From positions 117,241,300 through 117,305,299 of the forward strand of contig OW240917.1 of the NCBI GenBank assembly GCA_933207985.1: 64,000 nucleotides of DNA, read 5' to 3'. Position numbers and translations under genes: made by a program. Positions 23,525-34,769 of the stretch are shown in pieces. Position 1 is the stretch's first letter. Each line of letters begins with the position of its first letter. Origin of the DNA: Pelobates cultripes. Its lineage: Eukaryota > Chordata > Amphibia > Anura > Pelobatidae. Under the pieces are notes generated by a model. It ran no database searches. It was not told the origin of the DNA and was given only the letters and a program-made list of their open reading frames with translations.

Positions 23525-25052
23525 TGAGAATTATTTTGCAGATCTAAATCTCCCCCAAAAATCTTCAAGATGTAATAGATGGAGTGGTCTGAAACCTGAT
23601 CATTCTGATCACTTTTATTGGTACATAAAGGGCTATATATTCATAGTCATTATATATCAGCAATGGGGTGACAATATATAGGGTATCCTAAACACACAAG
23701 TTAATGGCAATCCAATTAATGCCAATCTCATTGATCCAGAGTGTCATGCAACAAGATACAGGAGGCCCAGGCACACAAATTGTAAGTAAAAACCTTAATT
23801 CCATGCCAGGAATTCACAAGCCAAAATCATCTGGTAGAGTGCAATGTATATATGAACAGTAAATCATGTCATCCAAGAAACTTCATGCATGTTTTTCCTA
23901 TTTATGTTGACAGGTAAATGCATTTACCTCATTGTAAACTGGTAGTTTTAATTGCTGAGTGGTATTTATGGTTCTAGAGACAGCGATACGGACAGTCTGC
24001 ATTGCTTCTCATTGTGACTTTTCAGCATATGCAGGTTTTATAGAAGAGCAGCATTGTGGTCTCCATGGGAACACTGTATTTAATTACATTATCAATTTAT
24101 GTACAGCTACCAGTCCTTTTTCTATAACACTGATAATAATTGACATACTGTATAGTACTTGGGAAGTAATTTGGCAAATATGTTACTGCTCTAGATCGGC
24201 ACTTATTATGCAGATACCCAGCACCCAGAAACCATGCATTGATGGCAATATATAGTCTGATTGTGGTATTAAAAACAGACTTGAAATATGAGTAATTCTG
24301 ATTTCCCGTCAGTGTGAGATCTTGCTGGTAAGAATTTGGGAAATATTATCTTCATTTCAAAGGGTGAGATTCAGAGTGAGAAGATCTGAATCTTTGATTA
24401 AACTTTTGTTGCACTGCTCATTGTTTAATATTAACAATTACAAAGGAGAGATGCAGAAGTTTAAAATAACAGAAAGCGCTCTCTTTATAGATATTATTGA
24501 ATGAAAAACACTTGGAAAAATATCTGCAGGAAGAACAAACAATGACCAAATTGGTTCCTGTAACAAACCATAACATTTGTTTTAAACTATCAGCAGGCTA
24601 CTCACTAAAAATCATACTAGTGGTCTTTTAATAGGTAACAGGCTGCTTGGGACTCTACTACCAAAAAGCTGTGGTCAGGTCAAGAGCAGGTCAAAGGGAA
24701 AGTCAGCGTTCAGCTGACACTGAGAAGTCACGATGCAAGACCATACATTTGACTGTGCTGTACGAAATAACTGTAATTATGTGCGCCAAAACATGAAAAA
24801 AGTTCAATAACTTCATAGTGGAAATATGCCGCAATACTGAATTAATAACTATATGAATCATGAATTCAAAGATCATGAATTTTAACTCTTTGTAGAAAAT
24901 TTACAAAAGTAAATTTCTTTGAATGGGATGTAAAAAGCTCATTTCGGTGCTGCATGCCTGTATAATGTGTTGCACTACATGCTAGTTTCCAACATAACCG
25001 GAATTATTATCTAATCCAAAAATGTAAGGAACGGAAAATGAAATTGCACATG
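23525..25052. other. Unassigned DNA
   Basis: No gene recognised. The open frame at 23959-24255 (98 codons) has no domain I recognise. Confidence 0.5.
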
Positions 25053-25057
25053 GTAGG

Positions 25058-25977
25058 TGTGAGGGAACGCTGGCACTCCGACTGAGTACCTCCGCCAATC
25101 GATGCGCCTAGTGCTCGCTGAGGACTCCAAGCACTCCAACCGACACCATCAGCACTGCAGACCCCACTTCCAGCGATACAGCTGTGCTGGGGTCTCGCCG
25201 TCTCCACCCACCCTGGATCCACGACCAGGATCCAGCTCCCAGTGGGTGAACCTCTCCTAAATCCAGAGAGCGTAGCAGGAACAAATCAAGCTATTGCAAG
25301 AGCTTACTCTGGGGAGTAAGTAATTATAGCAATCCCCAGAGTGTAGGTATCCCTTCCCCCAAACATGAGCCAAGGCTTCAAGAAAGGTACAAGATGATCT
25401 GGTTTTAATGACCACACACTGGCTTTTATGCAAGTCCCCATGCAAGGGGACATCCCACAGGGTGGGACCCAGTATAACCAATCACAGACAATACAAACAA
25501 AACACTCCCACAGTGACATCACAATCCCTCCTCTCTATCCTGGAGATAATTGGGAAGTAATCAAATTATCTCCCAGGACAGAGGCAAGACTCCATTAACC
25601 ACATGGTTACAAAAATACATAAAATTACACAATGTTACAATTACTACATAAAACATATACATGCAACATATCCCCAGATAGCTTAGATCTGAGTGCGCAT
25701 TATTATTGAATAGCGCTCAGATCACATGCATACAATTCAATCGCCATGGAGCCAAAGTCTTTTCCATAGTCTTTTGTTACACAAATAGGCTCCATGGCAT
25801 AGCTATCTGGGATAGCACTACTACCATACTGAAAGTCCAGAATGCCCCAACAGAAATACATAAATAAACCTTTCTGCAGGGGAAAATACCGCTATCAGCA
25901 CATGGGCCATAGTCGGAAGGCAGGAGGCTAGCCAGTAGTCCCCTCCAGGCACAGGTGGCAAAGGGCACTTCGTCACA
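25058..25977 (-). mobile_element. Solo LTR of an LTR retrotransposon, 920 bp
   Basis: The segment begins TGTGAGGG and ends GTCACA, so it has TG...CA termini. It is flanked by an exact 5-bp duplication GTAGG (25053-25057 and 25978-25982). On the minus strand it starts TGTGACGAAGTGCC and carries a TATA-like GCATAAAAGCC (25421-25431) followed within 25 bases by an ATTAAA poly(A)-type signal (25404-25409), which sets the orientation. No internal coding region or second LTR is present, so it is the product of recombination between two LTRs. A 5-bp duplication fits Gypsy-type elements, though retrovirus-derived LTRs with 4-6 bp are not excluded. Confidence 0.85.
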
Positions 25978-25982
25978 GTAGG

Positions 25983-26737
25983 ACAAGACAAAATGGAATA
26001 AAAAAAATCACAGACTCGGCAATAAATCCATTGAGGCAATAGTGGCCTAAAGGTATTCCCAGTTTTGTAATTAAGCCCAAATAAATTACTAAAGGCATGT
26101 ATAATAACTAATATTTAAGACATGGAATCCACAATTAGGTCTTCAAGGACTTTGTTCCGCAAAACTGTAAGCTTGACTGTCATGTTACAGCCATGTTACA
26201 CTGTTGCCGTCCAGCCCATGTGTTCCCTATTAAAGGTTAATAAGTATGTAGGGCTTTAGAAAGATCCTCCTCTCTGTCCCATTAGAGATTTTTGTTTGCC
26301 TGAAGCTGAAGGAAGCTAGGTGAATTGTTAGTGTAGGGCCAACCTAAAAGGTTTGCCTTGACGTGGCAGGTGGGGTTATACCTAATGGCCAATGAAGTGA
26401 AACAAAAAAATCTCTGTTTATTTAAATATACCTAGGGATTTGGGATAGTGCACAGGTAACTCTTTTTTCTTTGGTTTATATTTTGGATATGTCCTGGAAA
26501 GGGAACCTAACTTGATCACTCATATAATCTGAAAATGAAAGGTAGTGCAAACTAATCAGTCTCCATGCCTATATAAAGTAACAGTTGCACTCTGATCACT
26601 TCCAACAAAGTAAAATAATTTTTCCACCACATTTGTATATAATCAATGCAAGAGCCATATTCAAGAGATATATTATTAAGTTTTATTATTATGATACATT
26701 ATCTGATAATAGTCAGTAGACTACAAGATTTGTTTTG
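25983..26737. other. Unassigned DNA
   Basis: No gene or identified element is seen here. Confidence 0.4.
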
Positions 26738-27110
26738 GGCGGAGCGACAATTTGTCTGAATCACGTGACCAACCAGAATTCATATAACCAACTCGTGCAA
26801 AGTTCAAATATGCTTGTTTTGGTTCTTGATGCACAATGTTGTTCCTGCACCAGAAAAAAAAGGATGGAATTAAAAATAGGCTGGTTTTGTCGAATTTTGG
26901 CAAGTAAATAGCTTAGTTTGCCACAATGGACAGTAGGGCTGCCCAGTTATGTGGCCAGTAGCAAGATAACTACGGCCACGGGTATGTGAAACAAGTTTGA
27001 GTCAGAATTAGGATGTTTTAATCTTGTCACCGGAGTCACTCTTTAGTTAGGACTTAGCATAAAGCGCTAAAGTAGTGCTCCCAATGTCTGTTTTTGGTGG
27101 TGGTGTCAGT
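26738..27110. repeat. Unnamed dispersed repeat, copy 1
   Basis: Shares an ordered set of blocks with 60950-61215: AAAGTTCAAATATG / AAAGTTTTGAACATG, CCAGAAAAAAAAGGATGGAAT / CCAGAAAAAAAAGTGTGATGGAAT, then TAGTTTGCCA, a diverged 3' part with TAGCATAAAGCGCTA-like text, and AGTGCTCC / GGAGCACTAGTG. The family is unknown to me. Confidence 0.55.
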
Positions 27111-27358
27111 GTTACATCCAGTAGTTAGAATTTTGTTTCCCACACCATTGCATAGCACAATAGCACAGATATAGCCCTTTTACCTCCACCCCAGGAGCTA
27201 CTTGACTAAATAAATGTACTGCAGTGTGCTTCTGTTCTACTCCACACTGTGTTTAGCTGCAGTTTAGTTCAAAAGTGAACCCTGTCTACACTGATTGTTT
27301 CAGGTCTTTTTTTAACTCTTTGTAGAAAATAAATATTCTAAAATGTGGTGGTTGTGGT

Positions 27359-27780
27359 GGTTACATAGTTACACAGCTGAACAGAGACATCAATGCTTCC
27401 ATCAAGTTCAGCCTTTCTCACATCGGTTTGTTGTTGATCAAAAAGAAGGCAAAAAACCCAGTTGAAGGTCTTCCAATTTTGCATCAAACTAGAAAAAAAA
27501 AATCTTTCTTGACCCCAGAATGGCCGTCAGATCTATCGTTGGGTCAGGAAGCTGTTATCCCACTAAGTTAAAATTATATCCCTGAATATTATGTTTTTGT
27601 AGGTATTTATCCATTTGCTATTTAAACATCTGCATAGAATCTGATAAAACCACCTCTTCAGGCAGAGAATTCCACATCCTTATTTTTCTTAGGGTAAAAA
27701 AAAATCCTTTCCATTTCCTTAGACTAAATCTCCCTTCTTCCAGTCTAAATGTGTAATTTCATACCCAATGTATAGCCCAA
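27359..27780 (-). mobile_element. CR1-type LINE 3' end, minus strand
   Basis: Reading the minus strand, this is the 3' end of the same group as 21300-22047. It starts in the last coding segment (phrases for MFKQQMDKYLQK and NIQGYN, about 27630-27585), then the conserved 3' UTR with TTGACCCCAGAATGGC on +, and ends GTTACATAGTTACA on + (27360-27375). It is strongly 5'-truncated, as usual for CR1. Confidence 0.85.
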
Positions 27781-28760
27781 TTGGTGGTCATCAGCTTGTT
27801 CACCCACTTCATCCAAAAATAAATAAATACAATTAAAATGTGTTGAATTTGTTCTGAATCTGTTAAACAATGTTTAAATGCATGGCAATTATATTGATAA
27901 TATAAGACAAAATTATGTAAGTAAAATAGTTTTCACTAGATACATAGAACAATTTGTAATACTGAAGATAATTTTTAATATTACTATTATTCTGTGAAGG
28001 CAAGTAAGAGATAATCAATCTTGGCGTAACATTATTTTGGCTATACACACCTCTGTAATCTAACATCAATTTGTGAACTGAAGAACAGTTTGGAAGACTA
28101 ATGCACCATTAAACCTGTAATTTAATCCTCTGAATGACCATTTTATTACAGGCCGATACTTTTCAACATTAATGCTGATTAGCAGTTATCATCTCCCATT
28201 TTCCCACATTACCAAAGGCCCCAGTTGTAAGATGGAGGTCCCAAAGATAAGAAATGTGGACTTTGAGGACATAATGTGGACATAATGTAAACTGAAAAAC
28301 ATATATAACTTAAAGGGTGGGGAGGAATAGCAGTTGCAATTCTGACTTTAGTGAATAAACTTCAGTATCCGTGAGCGCAAATAGTGTGATATCGCAAACA
28401 CCTAAGGGTGCCATAACAGAACATGGTTTTTCAAAGTACTATTTGCAAAACTGTCAGGTGTCATAAGATGGTAACTTCATCAGGTTAGGTGCCTTGACCC
28501 AGGGATTCTGTGCGATTGATGTGATTGATGTGATATTAACTCCAGTTTCTATTTAGAATAGGGCTTATATTGGGCAAGTGAATTTCTTTATGAGGTTCAC
28601 AGCTTCTCTCCTGATGAGGTAAAGTTCTGCACTAAAAAAAGAAAATAATTAAACCAGAAGAACATACAGTGAGAGACTTCCTCATGAAGACTTTTCCTGA
28701 ATTTCCTGAGGTAACATAGTAGAGTTCTAATAGAGGAAATAAGAGCTGGTTAAAAAAAAA
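27781..28760. other. Unassigned DNA
   Basis: AT-rich, with no element recognised. Confidence 0.5.
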
Positions 28761-28761
28761 C

Positions 28762-29302
28762 CTATTGGACCTGGTGCTGATGATTATGTTGGACCAAATT
28801 ACAAAATATTTCTGATAGTAAGCATCATGACAATCACACCTCCCAGGTGTTTGTCACCTGATGGAGGTGGTGCTGAAGGGACACTTGCAGGACTTTGTGA
28901 ATGCGTATACCATATGTCAATCTCTCAACACAATCTATCTGTCCATCTTACAAGCCCACAGCTCACATTTCCTCTCCCACTAATCATAAACACTGAATCC
29001 TATCTGTTCAGGACTCATTTGTCCATTGGTATACAGTCTAGTACAGAGAAAGAGGTAGATGTAGTTACTTTAGAAGAAAGATGACAGCTTTATATAACCT
29101 ACCATATAGTGAGCCTGCCCACAAATGTTTTGTTCCTCTGCATTCCCCCAAAGTTCCCATGCTCATTTCCCTCTGCACAACATCACAGAGCAAGTGCATG
29201 TGAGAAGTATTGCTGAATAAAAAGTATTAAAAATTTATTTATTTTGGATGATGATATCAATGGGCCTGGAATTGCAGCTCCATTAGCTATTAGCACTGGC
29301 CA
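28762..29302 (+). mobile_element. hAT-like element relic (same family as 32159-34761)
   Basis: Blocks in order match the intact family member: GGACCTGGTGCTGA, ACACCTCCCAGGTGTTTGTC, CTGATGGAGGTGGTGCTGAA, TATACAGTCTAGTACAGAGA, AAATGTTTTGTTCC, and near the end GGGCCTGGAATTGCAGCTCC. It has lost the exact left terminus and part of the right terminus, and has none of the elements nested in the larger copy, so it approximates the family's original length. Confidence 0.75.
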
Positions 29303-29889
29303 GGAATATAGCAGTGACACGGATTTCAACATAAACAGCACCCTATATCATGTACCATGTTTATTATTATTATTGTAAATTTTGTGCGTACTTAATTGGG
29401 GACATTAGACTACAAGTAATTAATAAGCAAATATTAAGCTGGCCCCTTTCAAGCTACACATCTTGTGCTCTGAAAGAAGAGTTCTAAAGAGTTTTGTGTA
29501 TCTTCAGCTATTTTCATGTACAAAGTGATATCTGGAATGATGGTGGCAAAAAGAGCAGCTTTTGGAAACTATATTTGCCTAAAAGTCATGATCGTGCCAT
29601 GTTTCATGTTGCTATCATGTGACTGACAACACAAAATCCATTTTGGTAGAGGCATCAAAGTTCTTGATCTGATGATTTCAATGACCGGAATCTTGTCTAT
29701 TGGTGAATGCACAGTTGCTACACATGGGCAAAATCTGGTTACAAATTGGGCGAACCCTCCCAGATGGACAACGCTGGCAGTGAAACAAGCTTCCATGTAT
29801 GTACACCCCACAACAACAATAAGATGGAGATGTGACTTGCAAATTTACCCATTCCCAAATCATGGCATGACAGAACACAACAAATTGTT
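29303..29889. other. Unassigned; may include LINE 3' UTR
   Basis: No coding homology is seen. The right part adjoins the C-terminal end of the minus-strand L1 ORF2 and could be its 3' untranslated region. Confidence 0.4.
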
Positions 29890-29969
29890 ATAACAAGATA
29901 GGTGGGAAGGGAGCTGGGAAAATCAGTGTAACAGTGTGCGAAAATCTGCGGACTCCACCGTGAGGTTCC

Positions 29970-32158
29970 ATTGCCATATTGACATATATGTCTGCGTTTT
30001 GCCTTCCGCTAGCATGGTGAGCTCTTCTATAGTGTGTAGCTCTTCCATGCGCTGGAACCAGGTGGCCCTCAGGTGTGGCCTCTCCTGTTTCCAGTAAAGG
30101 GGGAATCATCCATTTTGCTACATTGAGAATCCTTATAGTGAGTGATTTCTTGTAGCTCGATGTGCGAAGTTTGGTATGGTGCAAGAGTAATGTGGCAGGT
30201 TGCAAGGGTGGGGGGGTCATCTGAGAATTTCTTTATTATTTAGTGGATAGTGGCCCAGTATGGTGTAATTAGGTGGCAGTCCCACCATATATGCAGTAGC
30301 GAGCCTGTGGTCTGCTTACATCTCCAGCAGCAGTCTGTGACTGATGAGTCTATAGTGTGTAGTGTTAATGGTGTCCTATACCAGTGTAGTAGCAGCTTAT
30401 ATGCAGTTTCTTTTAATCCACTGGATAGTGCACTGTGCAGTGTCAGGGTGCAAATTTTGGACCACTGTGTGGGTGAGTGTGATTTCAAGGGTGGTCTCCC
30501 ACTTCCCCATGTAGCTTGGGGCGGGTAGTCTACTGTGTCTCATAATGAATTGGTAAGAAGTGAGAGTCCCCTCTCCATGGGCTCATGGTCCATACACAGT
30601 GCCTCGAAGTCGGTGGGTTCCCTTGAAACCAAGTGTGTCTGCTGTATTGAGGTGACAAATTGTGCTAGCTGTCTGCATTGAAAGTGATGCATGAAGTTCA
30701 GTGAGGTGGGGTTTGGGAGGTCCATCAGGGTCTTGATGATACCATCTTGTATCGCATGTCTTAGTTGGGGGAGGCTGTGTCCTAGTAGTGTTTGAAAAAC
30801 ACGCGCCTCTAGTCCTGGGAGGAATGATGTGTTGTGTACTATTGGGTACAGTGGGAAGGGGAAGGAGGTGAGCTCCAATTTGGTCACCAGAAGGTGTCAT
30901 ACATGTGTCGTGGCTTTGATTAGTGGGTGCGGGGCTGCTATTCTTGCACAGTGGAGTGGGTCCAGCCAGGGGAGGACTTCTACTGGTTGTCCTACTAGCG
31001 CTGTTTCTACCGTCTTACATAGTTTGGAAACTCCTTGTTTGGCCCACTCTGTTATTCTGTGGATATGTGTCGCCAGGTAATATTGTCTAAAGTCCGGTAG
31101 GGCTAGTCCGCCCTCCGCCTTTGGGCATGTAAGGGTGTCATGGCTAATCCTGGCTTTGGTTTTGCGCCAAATAAATTTCAGGACCAATGTATGTAGGGAA
31201 GCAAAGAAAGCTTCGAGAATGGTAATGGGTATTGTTTGGAAAAGGTAAAGTACTCGGGGTAGGAGTGTCATCTTTACTGTCCCTATCCTACCGAACAATG
31301 AGATGCCCGGTCTGGACCAGTCTTCTAGGTCTCTTTGTACTCTGAGTAGTATGGGGTGGAAGTTTGCTTGATAGAGTTGTGTATGGTCTCTAGTTAACCA
31401 GACCCCTAAGTATTTCAGTTTCAACTTTGCCCATGTGAAGGGGTATTTGTTTCTTAGCCCTTTCTCTATCTTTTGGGGTGTGGAGATGTTCAGGATTCTT
31501 GATGTCATGTAATTAATTTTGAGATTTGAGATGTTTTAAATTCTGTCATGATTGTCGGGAGGGACACTTCAGGTTCTGTTACAAAGAACAATAAATCTGC
31601 GTATGCCACTACAGAGTGTTTGTCCTTTCCCACTTGGGGTCCCTGTATCTGGAGATTGTGACGCACTGCATTCAGGAAGGGTTCGAGAGCAAGGAGGAAG
31701 AGCAGAGGTGAAAGGGGACATCACTGCCACATGCCATTTAAGATCGGGAAGGGTTCCGTGAATGCCCCATTCACGCATATTCTGACCGTAGGGGTCGTAT
31801 ATAGGGCTTGTATCCAGCCTTACATGTATCGGGCCATCTTCAGAGACCTCAGGACCGCAAACAGATAGTCCCAATTGACTCCGTTGAAGGCCTTCTCCGC
31901 GTCTGTAGAGCACAGGAGAAGGCCCTCCGACCGTTGCTGCGCGTAGTGGATCAGGGACAGCGCTCGGATTGTATTGTCCCGTGCCTCTCATTTTGGAACG
32001 AACCTTGCTTGACCCTGATGAGGAATCATTGAAGGCATGCGAATAAAATTTTGGTGAACAATTTGAGGTCACAATTTAGTAGCGAGAGTGGCCTGTAATT
32101 GGCACACTGCTCTTCGTCCCTGCCCTCTTTGGGGATCAGGGTGATGCTGGCTGCCAGC
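29970..32158 (-). pseudogene. L1-clade ORF2, reverse transcriptase and C-terminal part
   Basis: From the break at 32158 downwards: IPKEGRDE and NYRPLSLL (RT entry), AEKAFNGVNWDYLF (first catalytic block), then a stop in place of the G of the QGCPLSPLLF block. Next comes AYADLLFFVT at about 31610-31585, where the usual YADDLLFF has lost one Asp codon. After this lie the GRIGTVKMTLLPRVLYLF, FIWR and GGLALPDFRQYYLA blocks (31508-30897), and the C-terminal CCWRCKQTTGSLLHIWWDC (about 30350-30280), the Cys-rich motif of L1/Tx1 proteins. Frameshifts split it into at least six pieces. The RT is dead on two independent grounds. Confidence 0.85.
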
Positions 32159-32841
32159 CAGGGTCAGATTAAGAGCCCAGTGGGCCTGGAGCTGACAATT
32201 ATGATGGGCCTAATTACAGAATCGTATATACCAAAAACACTAAAACAACCATACCTCCCAAGCGTCATGTATCTGATGGAGATGGTGTTGAAGGGAAACT
32301 CAAAGGATGCAGCGATATGAAAATACATACTCTATGCTAATCTCTCTCTAATTTATGTTTTCATCTTTCTAGTAAATCAAGAACCCCTAACAGCAGTGTC
32401 CAGTGAAGCAGGAAGTCAAAGGGAAGGGTAACTGACGCAAATCATGTGACCAGACCTGCCAGCAGAGGTGAACCAAAAGGGGGAATGTCTGTCCAAAGAA
32501 TTGGAAGGCCAGCCTGGCATGAATGCTGTCCAACTAAGGGCATACTATGCAGGCAGCACCCAGAGCTTGTCATAAATGCATCAAATGATGTGCCTACTCC
32601 ACGCTTTCTAAGGACTGTCCCCTAGCACTCACATGTCCACTTGTCTCCTTATCATCTTACTAGCAGGCAGAAGTTCCTGGTATATAGTCTGGGACAGAGT
32701 AAAGGTGTATGTAGTGAGTGTAGAAGAAAGGGGATATGCCACAGTGTTAGAGAAACCAAAGTCTGCATTACCTAAATACATTTTATTGTCAGCCAGTCCA
32801 CACAAGTTTTGTTGCCATACATCCCTCTTAAGCTTCCAAAC

Positions 32842-33401
32842 TTAAAGGGACACTATAGTCACCAGAACAACTACAGCTTATTGTATTTGTTCTGGTAAGT
32901 AGAATCATTCCCTTTAGGCTTTTTGCAGTAAACACTGTCTTTTCAGAGAAAATAACTCCACTGGCCACTCCTTAGATGGCTGCTAGAGGTGCCCTCTGGG
33001 GCAGTACTGCCTAGTGTGCAGCACTGCCATTCAGTGTCTCCACCCTCTGCATGCAGACACTGAACTTTCCTCATAGAGATGCATTGCTTCAATTTATCTT
33101 TATGAGGAGATGCTGATTGGCCAGGGCCATGTTTGACTTGTGCTGGCTCTGCCCCTGATCTGCCTAGTTGACAGTCTCAGCCAATTCTACGGGGAAGCAT
33201 TGCAATTTGCTCAGACCACCACTTCTGATGATGCCAGCAGACAGAGTCAGTTCAGAGGCAGAGCCAGCAGCTGCAGACTACAGAACACAAGTAAGATTTA
33301 ACTATATTTAGGGAGGCAAGAAGGGGCCAGGAGGGCTAGATGGTGTTTTTTTAGGGTCAGAAATACATGATTGTGTTCCTGACCCTATAGTGTTCCTTTA
33401 A
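32842..33401. mobile_element. T2-like MITE, 560 bp, TTAA-flanked
   Basis: The ends are TTAAAGGGACACTATAG (32842-) and CTATAGTGTTCCTTTAA (-33401), near-perfect inverted repeats, with TTAA on both sides as target duplication. Subterminal hairpins are visible: CCAGAACAACTACAG paired with a diverged TATTTGTTCTGG at the left, and AGGGTCAGAAATACA with TGTGTTCCTGACCCT at the right. No coding capacity. It is nested in the hAT-like element 32159-34761. Confidence 0.9.
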
Positions 33402-33423
33402 GCAAGAGTATGTGAAGAGTAAT

Positions 33424-34665
33424 TAGGGTTGCCACCTGTCTTGGAAAAAAAATACCAGCCTTAATCATTTCTATAATGAATTAGTTATGCGTGACATCAC
33501 ATGATGTAAATCACAAGGCGTGACATAAGAGAAAATTCTGTAAAATCACCAACAAACTACTCACAGTTCGATTCTGCTGTATAGAGGAATTGCTCCCAGT
33601 GTCTCCCTGTCTCCCAGTCTCACAAGTCACCCAGTTTCTCAGTATCCCTATGTATCGCAGTGTCAGTGTCCCCATGTCGCCCAGTCCCCTAGTCTCCCAG
33701 TGTCTCAGTGTCTCCATGTCACTAGGATACTAGGGGACACAGTGAGACATGGGGACACATGGGGGCACATGTGAATACAGACATGGGGACACTGGGAGAC
33801 ATGGAGACACTGAGACACAAGGGACACAGAGACATGGGGACACAGAAAGTGGGAGACGTGGGGACACTGGGAGACTAGGGGGTACTGGAAGACATGGGGA
33901 TACTGAGACACTAGGGACACTGGCTGGGAGACAGACACTTGGGGACACTAGGAGACATGGGGACACTTGTGGACATAGACATGGGGAAATGGGGAAGACA
34001 TTAGGACACTGAGAGACATGGGGACACAGACACTGGGAGACTTGTGGAAACTGGGAGACATGGGGACACTGAGGACACTGGGAGACTAGGGGAAACTGAG
34101 AGCCATGGGGACACTGAGCCACTAGGGACACTGGCTGGGGGATATGGGGACACTGGCTGGGGGACATGGGGAGACATGGGGACACTGTGTCCCTAGTGTA
34201 TCCATGTCCCAATGTCTCAGTTTCTCCCAATGTCCCTATGTCTCACAGTGTCCCCTAGTGTCTCAGTCTCCCCATGTTTTCCAATGTCCCCAAGTATCTC
34301 AGTGTCCTCAGGTCTCCCAGTGTCCCCTAGTGTCTGTGTCTCCATGTGTCCCCTAGTGTCTCAGTGTCCCCATGTCTCCCTGCAGCCTTTCACCCCATCC
34401 CTCACTTACCTGAGCTGTAGAGCTGCTGTCTGGACTCTCTGTGCTGTGTAGCTGCTCCCCCATGTCTCAGTGAGTAGTAGAGAGAGGCAGGGATATGCTG
34501 TAACTTCCTATCCCTGCTAGCCGGTGCTGGTATTGCAGAGTAATGTCCGTTTATACTGAGAAAATTACCTGCATTTGTATTGCCGGTATTACTGCAATAT
34601 CGGCACGGCCAGGCAGCCTCAAATACCGGCTGTGCCAGTAAAATACCAGTCAGGTGGCAAACCTA
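33424..34665. mobile_element. TAGGG-type hAT-like element, 1.24 kb, filled with minisatellite
   Basis: The left end TAGGGTTGCCACCTG and right end CAGGTGGCAAACCTA match inverted at 14 of 15 positions. The flanking 8-mers AGAGTAAT (33416-33423) and AGAGTAGT (34666-34673) match at 7 of 8. This fits a hAT-type insertion. Inside the ends, ATACCAGCC at the left and CCGGTATTACTG and AAATACCGGC at the right extend the inverted symmetry. The centre is minisatellite. No transposase is present. Confidence 0.85.
33590..34385. repeat. Minisatellite GGGACACTGGGAGACATG, in two opposed blocks
   Basis: From about 33590 to 33720 and again from about 34190 to 34385 the + strand reads CCCAGTGTCTC-type units. 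In between (33725-34190) it reads the reverse complement, GGGGACACTGGGAGACAT. The unit is about 18-27 bases. The inversion makes the block as a whole a large imperfect palindrome. Pro/Val/Ser/Cys-rich open frames on both strands come from this repeat and are not genes. Confidence 0.9.
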
Positions 34666-34769
34666 AGAGTAGTGTGTAAAAATAAAATAAAAAATGGGCC
34701 TATTTTATGGGCCTAGGCCTGGAGCTGCAGCTCTATCAGCCCCTATGTTAATCTGGCCCTGCTGCCAGC

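Larger units (their letters stand above)
32159..34761 (+). mobile_element. hAT-like DNA transposon nested in L1 ORF2, 2.6 kb
   Basis: The left end is CAGGGTCAGATTAA and the right end TTAATCTGGCCCTG, 13 of 14 inverted matches. The exact 8-bp duplication CTGCCAGC lies at 32151-32158 and 34762-34769. On both sides the L1 reading frame resumes consistently, so the empty site can be inferred. No transposase is present. The interior contains a T2-like MITE (32842-33401) and a second hAT-like element (33424-34665), together about 1.8 kb. The core is then about 0.8 kb, in line with the relics at 28762-29302 and 51335-52035. Confidence 0.95.

Noticed and set aside
33705..34451. Open frames with repeated VSQCPHVSQ-type text
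   Set aside because: Products of the GGGACACTGGGAGACATG minisatellite, present on both strands.
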